64,000 bases of DNA. Source: Rutstroemia sp. NJR-2017a BVV2 (taxonomy: Eukaryota; Ascomycota; Leotiomycetes; Helotiales; Rutstroemiaceae). The stretch covers positions 372,001 through 436,000 of the forward strand of contig NJPS01000048.1 of NCBI GenBank assembly GCA_002946415.1. Reading direction: 5' to 3'. A program made the position numbers and the translations under genes. The notes beneath the pieces are model-generated. The model had not been told where the DNA came from. It was given only the letters and a program-made list of their open reading frames with translations, and did not search any database. The first letter of the stretch is position 1; the number at the start of each line of letters is the position of its first letter. Shown here in pieces: positions 47,604 through 60,545 of this stretch.

Positions 47604-48832
47604 ATGGCTTCAGAAAAGCGCCCAGCTTCCGACGACCCAGGATCCTCGCAGATAGTGGTGAAGAGGCAGAATGTAGGAAGCAATAACAAGGCTCTAGCTA
47701 CTACCAATGGCTCAGGAGGAAGTGGCGCTCTTATACAATCTGTATGTATAGTTCTGCGCGCGGGGAATGCGCTTGAGTATTGGCTGATTTGGAGAAATAG
47801 GCACCTCGAACGAGTGGTCTCCAGGCGCCGGTGATGCAACTCACAGGTCATTCAGGAGAGGTGTTTGCTGCCAAGTTCGACCCCAATGGCAATTATATTG
47901 CTTCAGGATCCATGGATAGGACGATCAGTGAGTGGTCGCGCTCTACCACTATACACGAATTCTAATAATTGGCAGATCTTTGGAGGACTTACGGAGATTG
48001 TGAAAACTACGGAACATTGACAGGACATAAGGGCGCAATTCTAGATTTACAATGGTCGCGGGACTCCAGAGCTCTCTTCTCAGCATCGGCCGATATGCAC
48101 CTAGCGAGTTGGGATTTGGAGACAGGTACGAGGATACGTCGGCATATCGGACATGAGGAGATCATCAATTGCATGGACATTAGCAAAAGAGGTGAAGAAC
48201 TTCTCATAAGTGGATCGGACGATGGGTATATTGGAATCTGGGATCCGAGGACGAAAGCTGCTGTTGACTTTATCCCTACCGAATTCCCCGTCACAGCAGT
48301 CGCATTGGCAGAGGCTGGAAATGAGTTGTATTCTGGCGGCATAGACAACGATATCAAGGTGTGGGATATGAGGAGAAAGGCCGTAGTGTACTCCATGCTT
48401 GGGCACAACGATACCATCACATCGCTTCGCGTATCACCTGATTCTCAATCTCTACTATCGAACTCTATGGACTCAACAGTCCGGACGTGGGACATAAGAC
48501 CATTCGCTCCAACTGAGCGTCATATCCGAACATTCGACGGAGCGCCTTCTGGAATAGAGAAGAACCTCATTCGCGCAAGTTGGGATTCTACCGGAAAAAG
48601 AATTGCTGCTGGTGCTGGGGATGGTACTGCTGTCGTTTGGAATAGTGAAACTGGCAAGCTCCTATACAAGTTACCTGGACACAAAGGAACCGTTAATTGT
48701 GCCGAGCTATCCCCAGGAGCAGACCCTATCAGTAAAGCTTCCAACTCGATTCCCATATACGAGATTGCTAACATGTGTCTAGTTCTTACCGGTTCTTCGG
48801 ATCGGACTTTACTGCTGGGTGAATTGAAGTGA
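47604..48832 (+). CDS. cwf17: U5 snRNP 40-kDa WD40 protein (SNRNP40/Cwf17/Spf38)
   Basis: Three exons (47604-47741, 47801-47927, 47976-48832) encode 373 aa. The N-terminus is a short disordered segment (MASEKRPASDDPGSS), and the rest is a seven-bladed WD40 propeller starting at VMQLTGHSGEVFAAKF. Blade ends such as TINLWRTY, LASWDLETG, IGIWDPR, IKVWDMRR, VRTWDIRPF and AVVWNSETG are visible. The inter-blade element SGLQAPVMQLTGHSGEVFAAKFDP and the PFAPTERHIRTFDGAPSG and NLIRASWDSTG segments are characteristic of the spliceosomal U5-40K/Cwf17 subfamily rather than of generic WD proteins. It binds Prp8 in the U5 snRNP. Start at 47604 is the first ATG in frame and lies in a plausible context. Confidence 0.95.
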
Positions 48833-50591
48833 GCTGATACAACCCAAATGATGTCGTCGTCAGTAACATGATACATGATACCCCACAAACACGAGCTTCG
48901 AGAAAGAACTCGGGATTCGGAACTGTGATACAGAAGATCATAGCGGCTTTTACGTATAGTTCGTAAGGCGTTTAATGGAACGGGACTTGGAGGACACAAG
49001 CTTTGCAGGTGTTTTAAATCGACGGCACGGTGCAAAAAAAATGTTACTTCTAAAATCCAAGAAGCTGAAAAGAACGCTCAAGCAAGGGGTCTATTTTCCC
49101 TCAACTACCCCTCATGATCACTATATCTGGTTCGAGCCAGGCGATGGGGTTTTGATTGAGCGAAGGCGATCTGCAGTCACAGAAATTTGTAAGGCTAGAT
49201 AATTCTATAGGAGTAGGACAAAAAGGCCTTCGTTGGGCAGCTGTAAAGAAGACTATTCACGTACTTAAACCAATTGCAGGATCCCATCATGCTCCTTGAT
49301 TCCAATTCCAACATAGGTTCATCCATCCCAAGTCTTTAAAAAGACATTCCAACGTTCCAACATTCCATCATCCATCTATCGTCACAAATTACCAGCAGCG
49401 CGGTTAATCAATTAGACGAAATCGGCTTACCCCTGACCGCGGAAGTCCGAGCAGATTTGATTGGTGGACCACAGCTTTGATCTGAAACAGCCTTAATCTC
49501 TGGAGCGCTGCTCGGGAGCTTCATCTCGAACTGCTTGTGTGCCAGATCAAACCCATCTGCGTCCCAACACCAAATCAAATCTTGCTTCGGCAAGCACGAC
49601 CCTTGCGATATTACGGATGTATTCGATCACAGAGGAGAAACAGACATTTCGACTCTCCAGAACTCGCTGCTAGTTGTCGCAGATTTTTCGCTGCTTCTGC
49701 GCACCTTCGTTTCTTTCGGGTACAGTGCTTCGCAGAGAGATGAGGTGCTGACTCTACAGGTAATTACAGCCAGAGCTACCTACTACGCCTACCTATGTAT
49801 CGCATACCCATGTCTCTTCATGAGACAAAGCCCTTTCTAGCTCTTCCTTTCTGTCGCTCGCTCTTTCCTCCTCTCTCGACTTCTTCCTCAAGTCTTCATA
49901 TCCACGCGAAAACCATTTCAGCTGCAAAAAGCTATTTTCCTTAATCCTGTTCTCTTGTCCTCTCCTCTGCGCGCCTCTCTTTTATGCATTAGTTTATTTT
50001 GTTTATACCTGCATCCTGCGTCCTGCATACTACGCTATGCGTCCGTGAGCTGAGCACTCCGTTCTCTTCTTCAAACATCTAGTGGATAATCCGAATCGAC
50101 CTTGAGACTCCAATCGCAGAGCGAAGGAGATACCTCACAGACGTTTCGAATTGTCCTGTCCATTCCATTATCTTGGTCAATCTCTTGGTCTATGCACTCC
50201 TTCACACCCTACTTGATTTGTTGTTACAGTAGTACTTTACGCCCACAGCTGTTTTCCCCATAACCTGCAGGATTCTCGCAGTTCCTTGGATATCCTGTCG
50301 ATAGGTGGATCCTTTCGAACTGCAAGTCGCTCGCTCGTTCTTAACCTAACGATTTCTTGCCAATTAACGGACAGGCTGCGGGCTGGCTGTTATCGCGATA
50401 ATAAGACCGTTCATTCGACCTCATGTCTCCGAGTCATATGAGTATTAGGTCCTGCTGAGAGGGCCAGCTTCTTGCTGCTGAAGAATATATTGTGGGGGCG
50501 TCGCGCGAGCTGAAGCAACAACAAGAAGACATCATATCGAGGGGATTACTTCATTTGACTTGCTCGACACGATTGACACATTCGAAGCACA
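48833..50591. other. Spacer and long pyrimidine-rich leader
   Basis: No gene found. Bases 49840-50050 are strongly pyrimidine-rich (CTTCCTTTCTGTC words), as expected for the promoter or leader of the membrane-protein gene at 50592. A 61-codon minus-strand ORF at 49408-49593 has no recognised domain. Confidence 0.4.
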
Positions 50592-51880
50592 ATGCCTTCT
50601 TCACAGCCGGGCGACCATAGGCATATGCCATCGACAGATTCCACAAACCGACGTCAATCGAGATTAGATGATATTCGTGGAGGATTACATTCGTTATTTT
50701 CGGGTCGTACAAGCATAGGGGAGGCCAGGAATGTTGCACCAGAAAGTCATAAAGCGCCTCGATTGCCTGGGCTTGGAGCTCTACCCTCGACTCGAATTGT
50801 TATTCCAGGCCTAAACTCGAATCGAAGCTCTACGCGCCGAAGCTTTTCCTCAACTGCACCCGTCTTACCTCAACACGAAGAACCGTCTCTACCTCCTCCT
50901 TTCAACTCACGTCCTGCTAGTCGATTTTCGCAGTCCACACAGCTCCCACCCGTTTCCTCAATTCCTCCGACAGTGTATCGACGTTCAGAAAGAAGATTTG
51001 TTGGTGTAGATCCCGCTGAGCAACATTTGGCGGATTTGGTAGATGATGGGAGGAGGCGAAGGAGGAGGAAGTCTCATAGTCGACAGAAGTGTTTACCTCG
51101 AATTCGGAATAAGAAGATACGGCAAAAGATAGTCAGCTCGATTGTGTCTGGGATTGTACGTAATTCCGTTCTGCGTCTATGACCGCATTCATTACTAACA
51201 TGTCCCCAGCTCCTTACTCTTGTGCTCGCGATTTGTATGTCATTCCAAACACACAACCCCTCCCTAGTTTCTTGGCCACTAACAATATCTAGATCTCGCC
51301 TTGGCACTGTCGGACAAGAACGAGACCCAAGAGTTCCACGTTTTATTAATTTTGATTATCCTGATAATCACCATCTTCTTCTGCCATTCTTTGATTCGGC
51401 TTTGTATGATGATCATAAATCCGCCGGCAGAAGGCGATCCGGGCCGTCAACGTTTGCCCTCAATGGTCGGGCCGGGTGGATATGCGGAAACGTCAGTGCC
51501 CATACCGGTTGCTCTTGCGAGAGATGAAGAAGCCGCAGGAATCGAAAGCGAAGCGACAAAAGTTCCTCCACCAGCGTATGGCCTTTGGCGCGAATCAGTG
51601 GTATGCAATCCTCGTGACCAATCTTAATTTTGCTCGGCTTCTAATTTTCCAAAAATAGCGCGTGGATCCGAATAGGATATACTGGCAGAGAAATGAAGCG
51701 CCATTGAATCGGTCGCTCTCCCGTTTATCAGAACGTCCTTCGACGGCTAACAGACCGCCTTCCTACATGTCAGATGACGGGGTGGATTATGTGGTGGAAG
51801 CTGCACCGCGATCAACGGTTCCGGGAGAAGATTCGTTACCTCCGCATCCGGCGGAACGATCAGAATGGCCACGTCAGTGA
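50592..51880 (+). CDS. Fungal membrane protein of unknown function, two transmembrane segments
   Basis: Four exons (50592-51155, 51210-51234 of only 25 nt, 51293-51600, 51659-51880) encode 372 aa in a closed frame. The N-terminal ~150 residues are disordered, rich in Ser, Pro and Arg (RRQSRLDD, LPSTRIVIPGLNS). A basic stretch follows (DDGRRRRRRKSHSRQKCLPR). Two hydrophobic segments come next, about residues 180-200 (IVSSIVSGILLTLVLAIYLALAL, split by the micro-exon) and about 208-235 (LLILIILIITIFFCHSLIRLCMMI). The C-terminal ~130 residues are disordered, with PPPAYGLWRESV and PPSYMSDDG, possible PPxY motifs for WW-domain (Rsp5/Nedd4) ligases. The architecture recalls fungal proteins of unknown function, and I assign no role. 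Both ends are probably cytosolic. Confidence 0.85.
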
Positions 51881-53936
51881 GTTTCGTTTATGGGAGGAAT
51901 GAAAGTAAGGGAAGAAGAAAGCAGCAAAGGGCCTTGATGGTTTTCATGTATATCCCGCAGAGGGAGATCTCCTTATTGTACGTTTCGCATCTAGACTCTA
52001 GATGTAGGGTACGTACAGGTGTACAGGGAATGGAGTTACTGTGTTATATTGTACATTCAGGCGTTGAACTAGGGTTGCATATACCTTTTGGATGGGAAGG
52101 ACATCGATTAGCGTTTTGGCATAGTCTCGGGAGTCTTTTTTTCTTCTTCTCCTTTTTGGTTCTCCAACTGCGATGGGATGGAATGGCATCTTGGGATTGG
52201 GCCATGCATGTACTGTATATGGAATAAGACGAAGATGAGGAAGAAAATTCTGATATAATACTACGCGAAATCCAATGCTGCGGCTGAATGCAATGTCGGG
52301 GGTTTGATACCCACAGGGCCCTGGTGCTGTGTGTTATTTTGACGAGTGGACGACCTCAGACGATATCTCAACCAACTCATCGATTTTCAGGCTTTGTGAA
52401 GATCGGATAGGTGTATTGGTTTTGTGGTAGGAATTTATTGTTTTGGCAAAGGACATCAATGAATGATCTGGGGTGGGATGTGCGCGTTCTATATAGTAAG
52501 TTTGGGTGTGTTGTATTTCTTCTGTTCTTGTAGCTTGGATGGGTTTGATTCTCTGTCTATCCATACTGCGGCCACGGGCAGGAAGTGCATGTTGCTTGCT
52601 GAATACGCGCTGGCGGCGGCGGCGATTGGCGTGGTTGAGTTATGAGCACGTTTACGATTAGTAGGAGTGGAACAATCGTATTTGCCAGCATGCGTTGGGG
52701 TGGTAATGCGTCTGCTTGGGGCTGGGGCTGGGGCACTGTGCTCGGCGGGAGGATCGGAGCGTGAATGAGAGCGGAGAGAGTAACGGGATCATGACGGAAT
52801 TTGGGGCCGGAGGAGATGCTGGGATATATGGTGTTGCTTTCTCGGATGCTGTTCTACGTTCTGTTGGCGTGGGTTGCGAAGGTTCTGCGGCGTGGAATCT
52901 CTTGGTCGGGGTAATGTTTTTCTTGGGTGTGTTGTTTATATATACTACGGATGGAGTATATGTTGTGGAGGTATACAATTAGGTATAAAGGTGTAGAGGA
53001 AAGAGAGGGGTGGTGATGGCGAGGACGGGTTTAGTGCGGGGAGTGGGAGATGGGTTTAGAGATGGCTTATCCTATGAGGAAGGATACATTGATGGGAGAT
53101 TGGAAAGATTGATGATAGGGGCGCCTTCAGAGTTGGGTCAAACAATGGTATGAGAGGTGTTGGCCGGCTCACGATGCTGTCAGGGGAGAGGCAGGCCAAT
53201 TAGACTATTGGTTGTCTGTAGGCCAAACTAGTTGTAGAGCAGCTTAGATGGAAGAATGGAGAGATCTAACTTTGGTGGAAATTTGTCACGATGGGGATAG
53301 GGGTCGAGATGCACATTCGGTAGCAAAGTCGAAGACTTTCGAAAGGTTTCTCTTGGGTTATTTGTGTAGAGTGGGCATTTGACACTCGATGCTAGACGCT
53401 GCTCGGGCGATGTGTTAGGTGACGGAAGAGGAGGGAAGTTGAAGTGCGCATTCAGTCGTACTTAACTAATCAGCTCCCTTGGAGGGAAAATAGCAGGGCA
53501 GCTCGGATTGTGTATTATTTGTGGTATAATACCGCGCGGTATGCGGTAAATATGCATGGGGACAGACTACTTCATTCCTGTTGGGACGACCGCCTTATGT
53601 TCAGGCAATATGTTCAGGCAATTGAATAATAACTTTGGTGACTACTTCTCAACCATTTAGGGCATCTAGGACCCGTAATAACAGACACCTAGGAACACAT
53701 GCGGACCTACTGTGGAAATAAGTGCCGTGAAAGCTAGCTAGCAATGCTTAACCTTGAATCATTGCGTGAGAGCCACGTTTACAAGCACTCCTTTTCTTCA
53801 CAAAACTTTGAGAATAATGCCAGCAAGGATGGTGGAATGGCACCACTCTGTTAGATTGGTACTTCTGTAAGACACTCCAAAGTATTTCCCTATACAATCC
53901 TCCGAACGCCTGGTTTTGGTTCCATGCAAATGCGTA
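51881..53936. other. Spacer between two genes
   Basis: No gene supported. The first ~400 bp are probably 3'UTR of the membrane-protein gene. ORFs of up to 106 codons at 52658-52982 overlap on both strands in G-rich sequence and look like composition effects. Confidence 0.4.
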
Positions 53937-55467
53937 TCATCTTCGCCTATAATCATCTCTTGCCCCACGACCGCCTCGGTTTCTGTCCCGGTCATCATAT
54001 CTATCCCAATCCCTGTCTCTTCGGTCGCGATTATCGTACCTGTCGTCTCTATCACGACCACCACCTCTCCTGTCACGCTTTGGATCATGATCCCTATTGT
54101 CCCTCTTTGGACTTCTGGGGCTTCTACTTCTTTCTCTGGCGCTGGGCTCGTACTTGCCATCCCTTTCGTGCTTCTTCCTCAACTCGTCCTCGTCAATGAC
54201 CATACCATATTTATCTCTTCTCGGTCCTGAACTGTAGTCCGCGTTCCTGTACTGTCTCTTCTTTTCTAATCCGCTAACACCACCAAATCCACCACCTCCT
54301 TGCCTACGTTTGGAGTTCGTTGCTGTTCGCCATGTGTCGGATAATTTAGACACACTTTGGGAGAAGTCGACGTGGATTCTGTGGTCATCGATCAGAACTC
54401 CTTGCATTTTGAAATAGGCCTGTTCACAGGAGCTTTGCTCCTCGTATTCTATAAACGCGTATTGTAAGCTGTCGCCAGTTCGCTTGTCGCGAATTACCTC
54501 ACAAGAGAGGATTTTGCCAAAGCGACTGAAGATCAATTCGAGGTCCTCATCTAGTAAAGCGAATCAGCAATGATACTAAGACACCCAAAAAGAATGAAAT
54601 ACGAACCTGTGGTAACAGGATTAAGCTTGCAAACAAATAGGACATTCTCTGGAGGCTTCACTTCCGCGAAAGGTAAATCCCCGACCATTTCCAAAGTTAA
54701 GGCTTGCGCCCTGGCCTCTCGTTCTCGTCGCTGCCTTTCGACTGCTTCCACATCTGCCTCTTCGTCCAATTTATCATCTTCAGAAATTCGAACTGTGGCT
54801 AGCTGCGCCTTCGAAGGCAGGGGACTTTCTGGTGGCTCGACGAGACCTGCTGGATCATCGTATGGATCATCTAAAATGACAGTATGCTTGATACGGATAT
54901 CAACCAAAGGCTGTCCTTTATCATCACAAAAAGCATCGTTGATCTTCTCAAGAGCATCAAAGCCCTCCACGACTTTGCCGAATATAGCTGCCTTCCCATC
55001 CAAAAAGTCCAAATCATCACCCAGGGTAATTATAAATTGACTGCCTGCGATGCGCTCATCTGGATCTCTCGCAGATGGCACAGTCGCCATACTGACAGTC
55101 CCTCTCTCGGCATGCTTCAGTTTTGGATGGAAATCGGCTTTAAACGTCTTCTTCGCCGGTCCATCGATCAACCCCCATATTGAGCTTCCTCCATCGCTAT
55201 CCTTCGAGTCGGGCCCGATTGGGTCTCCAGTCTGACAGGAAAAGTTCTTCTGGACGCCGTATATGGGTGAGAAATTGTAGTATTTGATTTTGCACAGCTT
55301 TAGGAAGCTAAATCACCGTGATTATCTTAGTATCTATGTGTTCAGCTACTTTATGAGCCAAAGGAATGGGGAGGGAATCGGTCTTACTTTTCGCACAGTT
55401 TGGGCGCATAATCTACGAGGAGGTCAATTACAATATCGCCCGCCGAAGTTTCTAGTAGAACACTCAT
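53937..55467 (-). CDS. Cyclophilin-RRM protein (PPIL4 / Cyp6 type)
   Basis: Three exons, 55467-55388, 55307-54607 and 54550-53937, encode 464 aa. The N-terminus ([22 protein letters not shown]) starts a cyclophilin domain (about residues 1-165). An acidic/charged linker follows, then an RRM (about 247-325) with RNP2-like [10 protein letters not shown] and RNP1-like [10 protein letters not shown]. The RS/RD-rich tail is rich in RDRDD and DRRDRD repeats. This combination defines the PPIL4/Cyp6 group. The catalytic Arg of active cyclophilins, in the HRV motif, is replaced ([10 protein letters not shown]), as in other members, so isomerase activity is probably weak. The protein is likely nuclear and associated with pre-mRNA processing. 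The [20 protein letters not shown] segment resembles a splicing-factor region. The splice sites are GT-AG and the frame closes. Confidence 0.95.
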
Positions 55468-58400
55468 GATGTTGTTGCGGAGAAAATAACTCGCACGAGG
55501 AGAGCGAGGTCGGCTGTTGCCCAAATGTCATTAGAATTTGGATGTAGGAGAATACGGCTAAACCTCGGCATAAGTTACTTTTGGCCGGACATTGAATTAG
55601 CCTCAAGTTGCAAGCGCGCTATCATCTATATCTAGTTATCTAGTTAACAGGTAGAATATATTTGGAGGTTGATATGCAGGATATACATTTGCAGGTTGAC
55701 AGACCGCAAGTACAAGAGAAACAGATTGATAGACCGGAAGAAGAAGAGAGGTAGGTTGAGAGGCCGAAAGAAAGATAGTATTATTCAAGCTACTTGTAAC
55801 TATATCTGCTATCCTTATTCGAAGGCTGACTAATTTGTAAACCCTGTAGATAGTGTAATTTATAGATTAAAAAGCGATGGTGGGAGAGAATCAAAAGAGA
55901 GATAGAAATAGAAGAAGGCTTAAACTCTTATTTTGCTATCGGGCCGAGTATGAAGCGAGGCCTGGAGCTCCGCGAGGAGCTCTTTTCAAATAACTTAGGA
56001 ATGCCCTCAAATAAAAGCAGACTAAATATAGATACGCCAATAAGCGTCCGCGATTAGGCCCTGTTGCACGTGCGTGGAGCCTGAGGCAACATGCACTAAA
56101 ACTCGTTTTCATCTGTTCTCGAACATATATACACCTGACTGGTATCGTCCAGATGGTCAACTCCTTGCACCAAGAGCATTCAATCGGTTAATGTTGTCTT
56201 GATATTTGACCTCTGTCCTGTGTTCTCTGTTCTGCCTGGATCGAATCATCTCTGGGTTGTGTCCTTGGGAACTCGTACAGTACATTTCTCGACGTACAGT
56301 TCTGCGGACCGTGAGTGAGGGAGACCGAAGGCAGTTGATAACACCAAAGACCTCCAGACTGATTTCCCGAACACTTTTCAGAAATATCGGTTCGTCTGCG
56401 ATAAATACGTCTCAATGATGGAAAGATGATGAAGAGCCGTCGTCACACGTCCTTCCCCGGATCTGCAGCTGTACTCTATCCAGGTCTCCATCCAACGGAC
56501 TTCGTCGCCGATGAGGCTTCTATCTAATTATTGGCCGAACAGAGAGTGTGCCATATTCCGGATCCCGCGGACAAGGGTTCGAATGCCCGAGCTTATGTCT
56601 ATCAGCCGCTATTCTCAGATCACGCCTACTGATGGTCTGCGCGCTCTGCATCTGTCCTTCTGCGCCGTACAGTTGGTACTATAGATTGTCCTGCTTAATT
56701 CGATCTACGACGCATATTCCCTCGGCTTCTAGATCCTTTTCTTCAATGCTCGCGGCTGCTTCCTTAAATGATGCATCTTCGTCAGGTATTTCCTGTTGCC
56801 CAGCACCTGCCACCACTGCTGCACTACAGGCTTTACAGCATGAAAATACAAGCTATGTGCCTAAAGAAACTCCACCAGCTATGCCAATGGAATTCTCTAT
56901 CCTGCGGGGTGGCTGCATACACTAACGCTTTTCTGATAGTAGTGGTTATGCAGCCACCCGTGAACGACCCCAAAATTTACCCTCAAAACGCTGTCTTGGT
57001 GGTTCCACGTGCAGATTGAAGATTCCAGGTTATGGATTCCATTCTATCATCTTTCTTGCCCGGGGAAGCAAGTGTCCTGGCCGGAGTCTGGTTTGTGGCT
57101 CCATCTCTCAGATACACCTAATCCCGCGGGTTCTCCAATCGGGCTTCGATGGGCTTCTTTCCTGGCCTTAAAGGCTTGAAATTTCGGTCAGAGTATCTGA
57201 TCGCGAACCGAAGCTAAGGCATGGCAGTTCTCAGACAGCGCCAGTCCCTGGAATAAGTTCCGACCCTCATCTGACTTGAGTCCTTGCACCATCTTGCGTG
57301 TCATTTCCTGCAACTTTAAGCCTAGCCTCGATATATCGGCAATCTAGGCTTTACTCTGCGTTTCTTATCCGCGACAGCGAGTGCAACTTCGTATTGTAAC
57401 ACTGCCGTATTGCTTTCCATCATCGGTGCGACACAACGGAGTCAAGACATGAGCGTTCCTTACATGCTCTACTTGCACTATAGTTGGCCTAATCGGTGAA
57501 GCTAGCCAGCCATACAGTCATTCCTGTACTCATAACACTCCAAGGCAGCTCATTCATGAAGATATTGGTGCATTTGAGTGCACCATGTAATTTACCATGC
57601 TTCAACCAATTAATGGTCCTGTGGCAGATTTCCAAACTGCGTTATTTTATCTTATATCTTCTGTAAAACATTGCACTTTCTTTTCCAAAGACTTCCCTTT
57701 GTCTGATCGGACGACGCTCCCTGCAGAAAGAAGTTCTACAATCCTAAAGGTTGCATGGTGGCGGCAAATTCGGCCAAGCTAATTTAGCAAACAAGGCAGA
57801 CCACGAACCAAGATCACACTTTGTTTGCTTGCCAGTAGCAACTTCATGGATCCAGATTGGACAGCTAGATGCTGCAAATATCTGCCAGACATTTAGCGGT
57901 CAGAAAGAACCCATGAACCATAAGTATGGTGGGCTTGGTTTTAATACATATATAAGAGTCTCGAAAGTTTTCTTCAACCCTGTTCGCTGCATCAAACGCT
58001 GCATATGCCCCAATCTTGCGATATGCTATCTAGGGTCTAGAGAAGGCAGGGCAACATTGATTAGTAAGACGGTGGTCCCCAAGCCAGCATCTGTAACGTG
58101 ATACTGGTTGTGGTCAGACGTCAGATTCATCACACTGGGTTTAGTTGTACTGTACCGTTCACGAAATGCTTTGGTTCACAGTTGTTTGTTGACTTATATT
58201 TATGCTAGTAGGCACTGAATCGTTATCTGTCATCCTGTTCTGAAAGATAATGTATCTATGTCTTGAAGAAGCAAGTTTGCTCCAGGCAATTCTATCCGGC
58301 TGTCAAAAGCGCAGATGGGGCCAAACGTCGTGCGGCTGGCTGCATCGCTCCTCTAAGACTTCTAAATATGTCAGGCTCTAGCACAATTCGAGTGAGAGTC

Positions 58401-58982
58401 ACAGTGCTAGTCTGGATTCTTTACATCCTGTAGATATGTTTCACCTATTGAAATAATCTCATCATAATTATAGTTTAATTGGATTTAGAACAGTACCTGA
58501 TTCCAATACACTGGATAAGCTAACAGGAGCCTGGCAGGACGGCTGTTTGTCTACATGTGCCGGACTGACCATGTCGATCAGTACAGGTGCTTGACTGCAT
58601 GGATCCGTGGGACACAGAAATCACGTCGAGGAATAAATTATGAATTCACTAATGTAGAATAAAATCAATCACTTATCAAATTCTGCTCCTGCACATAGGA
58701 AAATTGGGATAAAGGATCTGAGCAAACAATTTCTGTTGTACGTCTTATAACAACGATTAACTTCCGCCGAGCAGCCCCACGACTTGTTTAACTGCTGGAG
58801 ACCTGTTGGTATTGGACCTTGATTGTCTAATCCTATCGAAACTTGACACATTCTTTCTTTTACACAAGTAATCCCAAACAACAACATTCACGTCTTCCAC
58901 TGCCGGAAGAGCTTATGAAGGTAAGCCAAACACTGATCAGACTGCTATGAATCACAACGGAAAGAAATACTCATGGAATTAG
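55468..58982. other. 3.5 kb accessory region
   Basis: No supportable gene. It holds three 30-bp repeats at 55692-55781. A minus-strand frame at 55936-56160 is probably from a repetitive element. A short T-loop-like GGGTTCGAATGCCC occurs at about 56575-56588. Bases 57100-58650 show nothing recognisable. The last ~250 bp may be the leader of the Zn2Cys6 gene and include a splice-like pair. Confidence 0.35.
55692..55781. repeat. 30-bp tandem repeat, 3 copies
   Basis: Three consecutive diverged copies start at 55692, 55722 and 55752, each beginning YAGRTTGANAGRCCG and continuing as A/G-rich sequence. Confidence 0.85.
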
Positions 58983-60545
58983 ATGGTAGCTCACGCATCA
59001 TACTACTCGGAAGAGGACCCTACTTTTCATAGATGTGGCAGAGGGGGCCACAACTACCCTCTGGCTCAGGAACGACTAGAGAATGCCCACGGACCATCTC
59101 GAACTTATGGTGATGGTCGAAATGGGGACCATGCGCAAGAACAAGAGCAAAACACGCAAGTTAGACGTAGAGTCCCTGTCGCTGTATGTCTTCAATTGTC
59201 TTTTAAACTCAGCTTCATGATTGCAAAGGGGTTTGCTAACAAGTTACCGAAAGTGCCAACGTTGTCGAAAGCGCAAGATTCGCTGCAGCGGAGATCCAGG
59301 TAACGGAGGGCCATGTCTTCATTGCAAAAATGCAAACGTTGATGATTGTAAATACCTGAGAGTAATTGCGACTCAACCTCTAGCATGTCAATCGTCTCTA
59401 ATCAGCACACGTAGATGTCCGCTCTCTCACTTGAGCAGCCCCCGGATTTAAATGAATTCAATTACGACCCGTCTTCCCGATCACTATATCACGTACCTTC
59501 ACACTCCCAGCTTCCTGGGTACGGATACCAAGGTCAAATAAGCACCCTTGGTGCCGATAGTTCTTATCGATCGTTTCCTCAATCCTACGGATACCCGGAA
59601 AGTAGGATATTTGGGTTGTCTTACAGCGACTTTCCAGACAACTCTATTGACTTTGGCTTATCCAGTTCCACGTACCAAGTTGTTAGCCCAGAGCCGACTG
59701 CAGTCTCGAGCTATCCATCTTCAAACAACAATCGCTCCAGAATTGGCGCGTCGGCAGTATACATGACCTCACCAGGCTCGGTATATAGTCAGAACACGCT
59801 TCCTTACCAAAGCAATTACAGCGTCCGCCCGACACTTACTTCAGACTTGAGGAATTTCCCACTAAATGCCATTCCTAGTCCTCTTACTACGTCCACTTCG
59901 AATGGCTTAGCTGGGAACGAAAGAGTATTGCCGCAGCCAAGCGTCAACCGCTCATTCACAAGATCTCACGATGGTCTACCGGTTCTCTCGAACTCTCAGC
60001 ACGCACTTCAGTCGTACAATACTGCGAGTTCACCTATGATGAACGGAGATGGTCAGAGAACCATCAACGAAGGCGCAGTCCAAGAGAATGCGGCTCTTCC
60101 GTCCCTGTACATGTCACTGCCGACCACTAGCCAGGAAATCACAACTGAAGCCGCACAACTGGCATACAATTCTCAGCAGATACCCATGAGTCAACCAGAG
60201 GGTGACCTCTACGCCCCTCAAACATCGCATCAGAATCTCACATACTACTCTCAGACTAATGATTCATCCAATGAGCTCTCGAACTACGGAACGAGCAACA
60301 CAAACGACAGGAGTCGTCAAAGTAGCCAAACCAACACCACCGAAAATTCCTTGTCAGCTAATCATCACAAGTATAGTGGTGCAACTCTAACCAGTGGACG
60401 CGAATACACACCCAATCCTCCGCAAGCATCGTACCCCTTACCAAATATGCCAAACATGCAGGCTCATAATACTTTGCAGCATCTTCCCCAACTTACACGA
60501 CAACATAATCTACCACTTCCACCAACGAGTCTGTCTTCAAGATAG
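58983..60545 (+). CDS. Zn2Cys6 (fungal binuclear cluster) transcription factor
   Basis: Three exons (58983-59183, 59254-59361, 59415-60545) encode 479 aa in a closed frame. After a hydrophilic N-terminus the zinc cluster begins (RRRVPVACQRCRKRKIRCSGD). Cys spacing is CX2CX6CX9CX2CX7C, ending CLHCKNANVDDCKYLR. The remaining ~375 residues are Ser/Thr/Asn/Gln/Tyr/Pro-rich, with no fungal-specific transcription-factor middle domain, consistent with a disordered activation region. It should bind DNA at CGG half-sites. Targets are unknown. The start is uncertain: a GTAAGC donor right after an upstream ATGAAG (about 58915) and an acceptor just before 58983 suggest either a 5'UTR intron or two extra N-terminal residues. 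The gene stands alone, with no neighbouring cluster to suggest a role. Confidence 0.88.

Noticed and set aside
52658..52982. Paired ORFs of 106 and 88 codons on opposite strands
   Set aside because: They overlap each other in skewed G-rich sequence without domain or splice support.
56560..56590. tRNA-like T-loop (GGTTCGAAT)
   Set aside because: The stem does not pair over five bases and no matching acceptor, D or anticodon arms are found around it.
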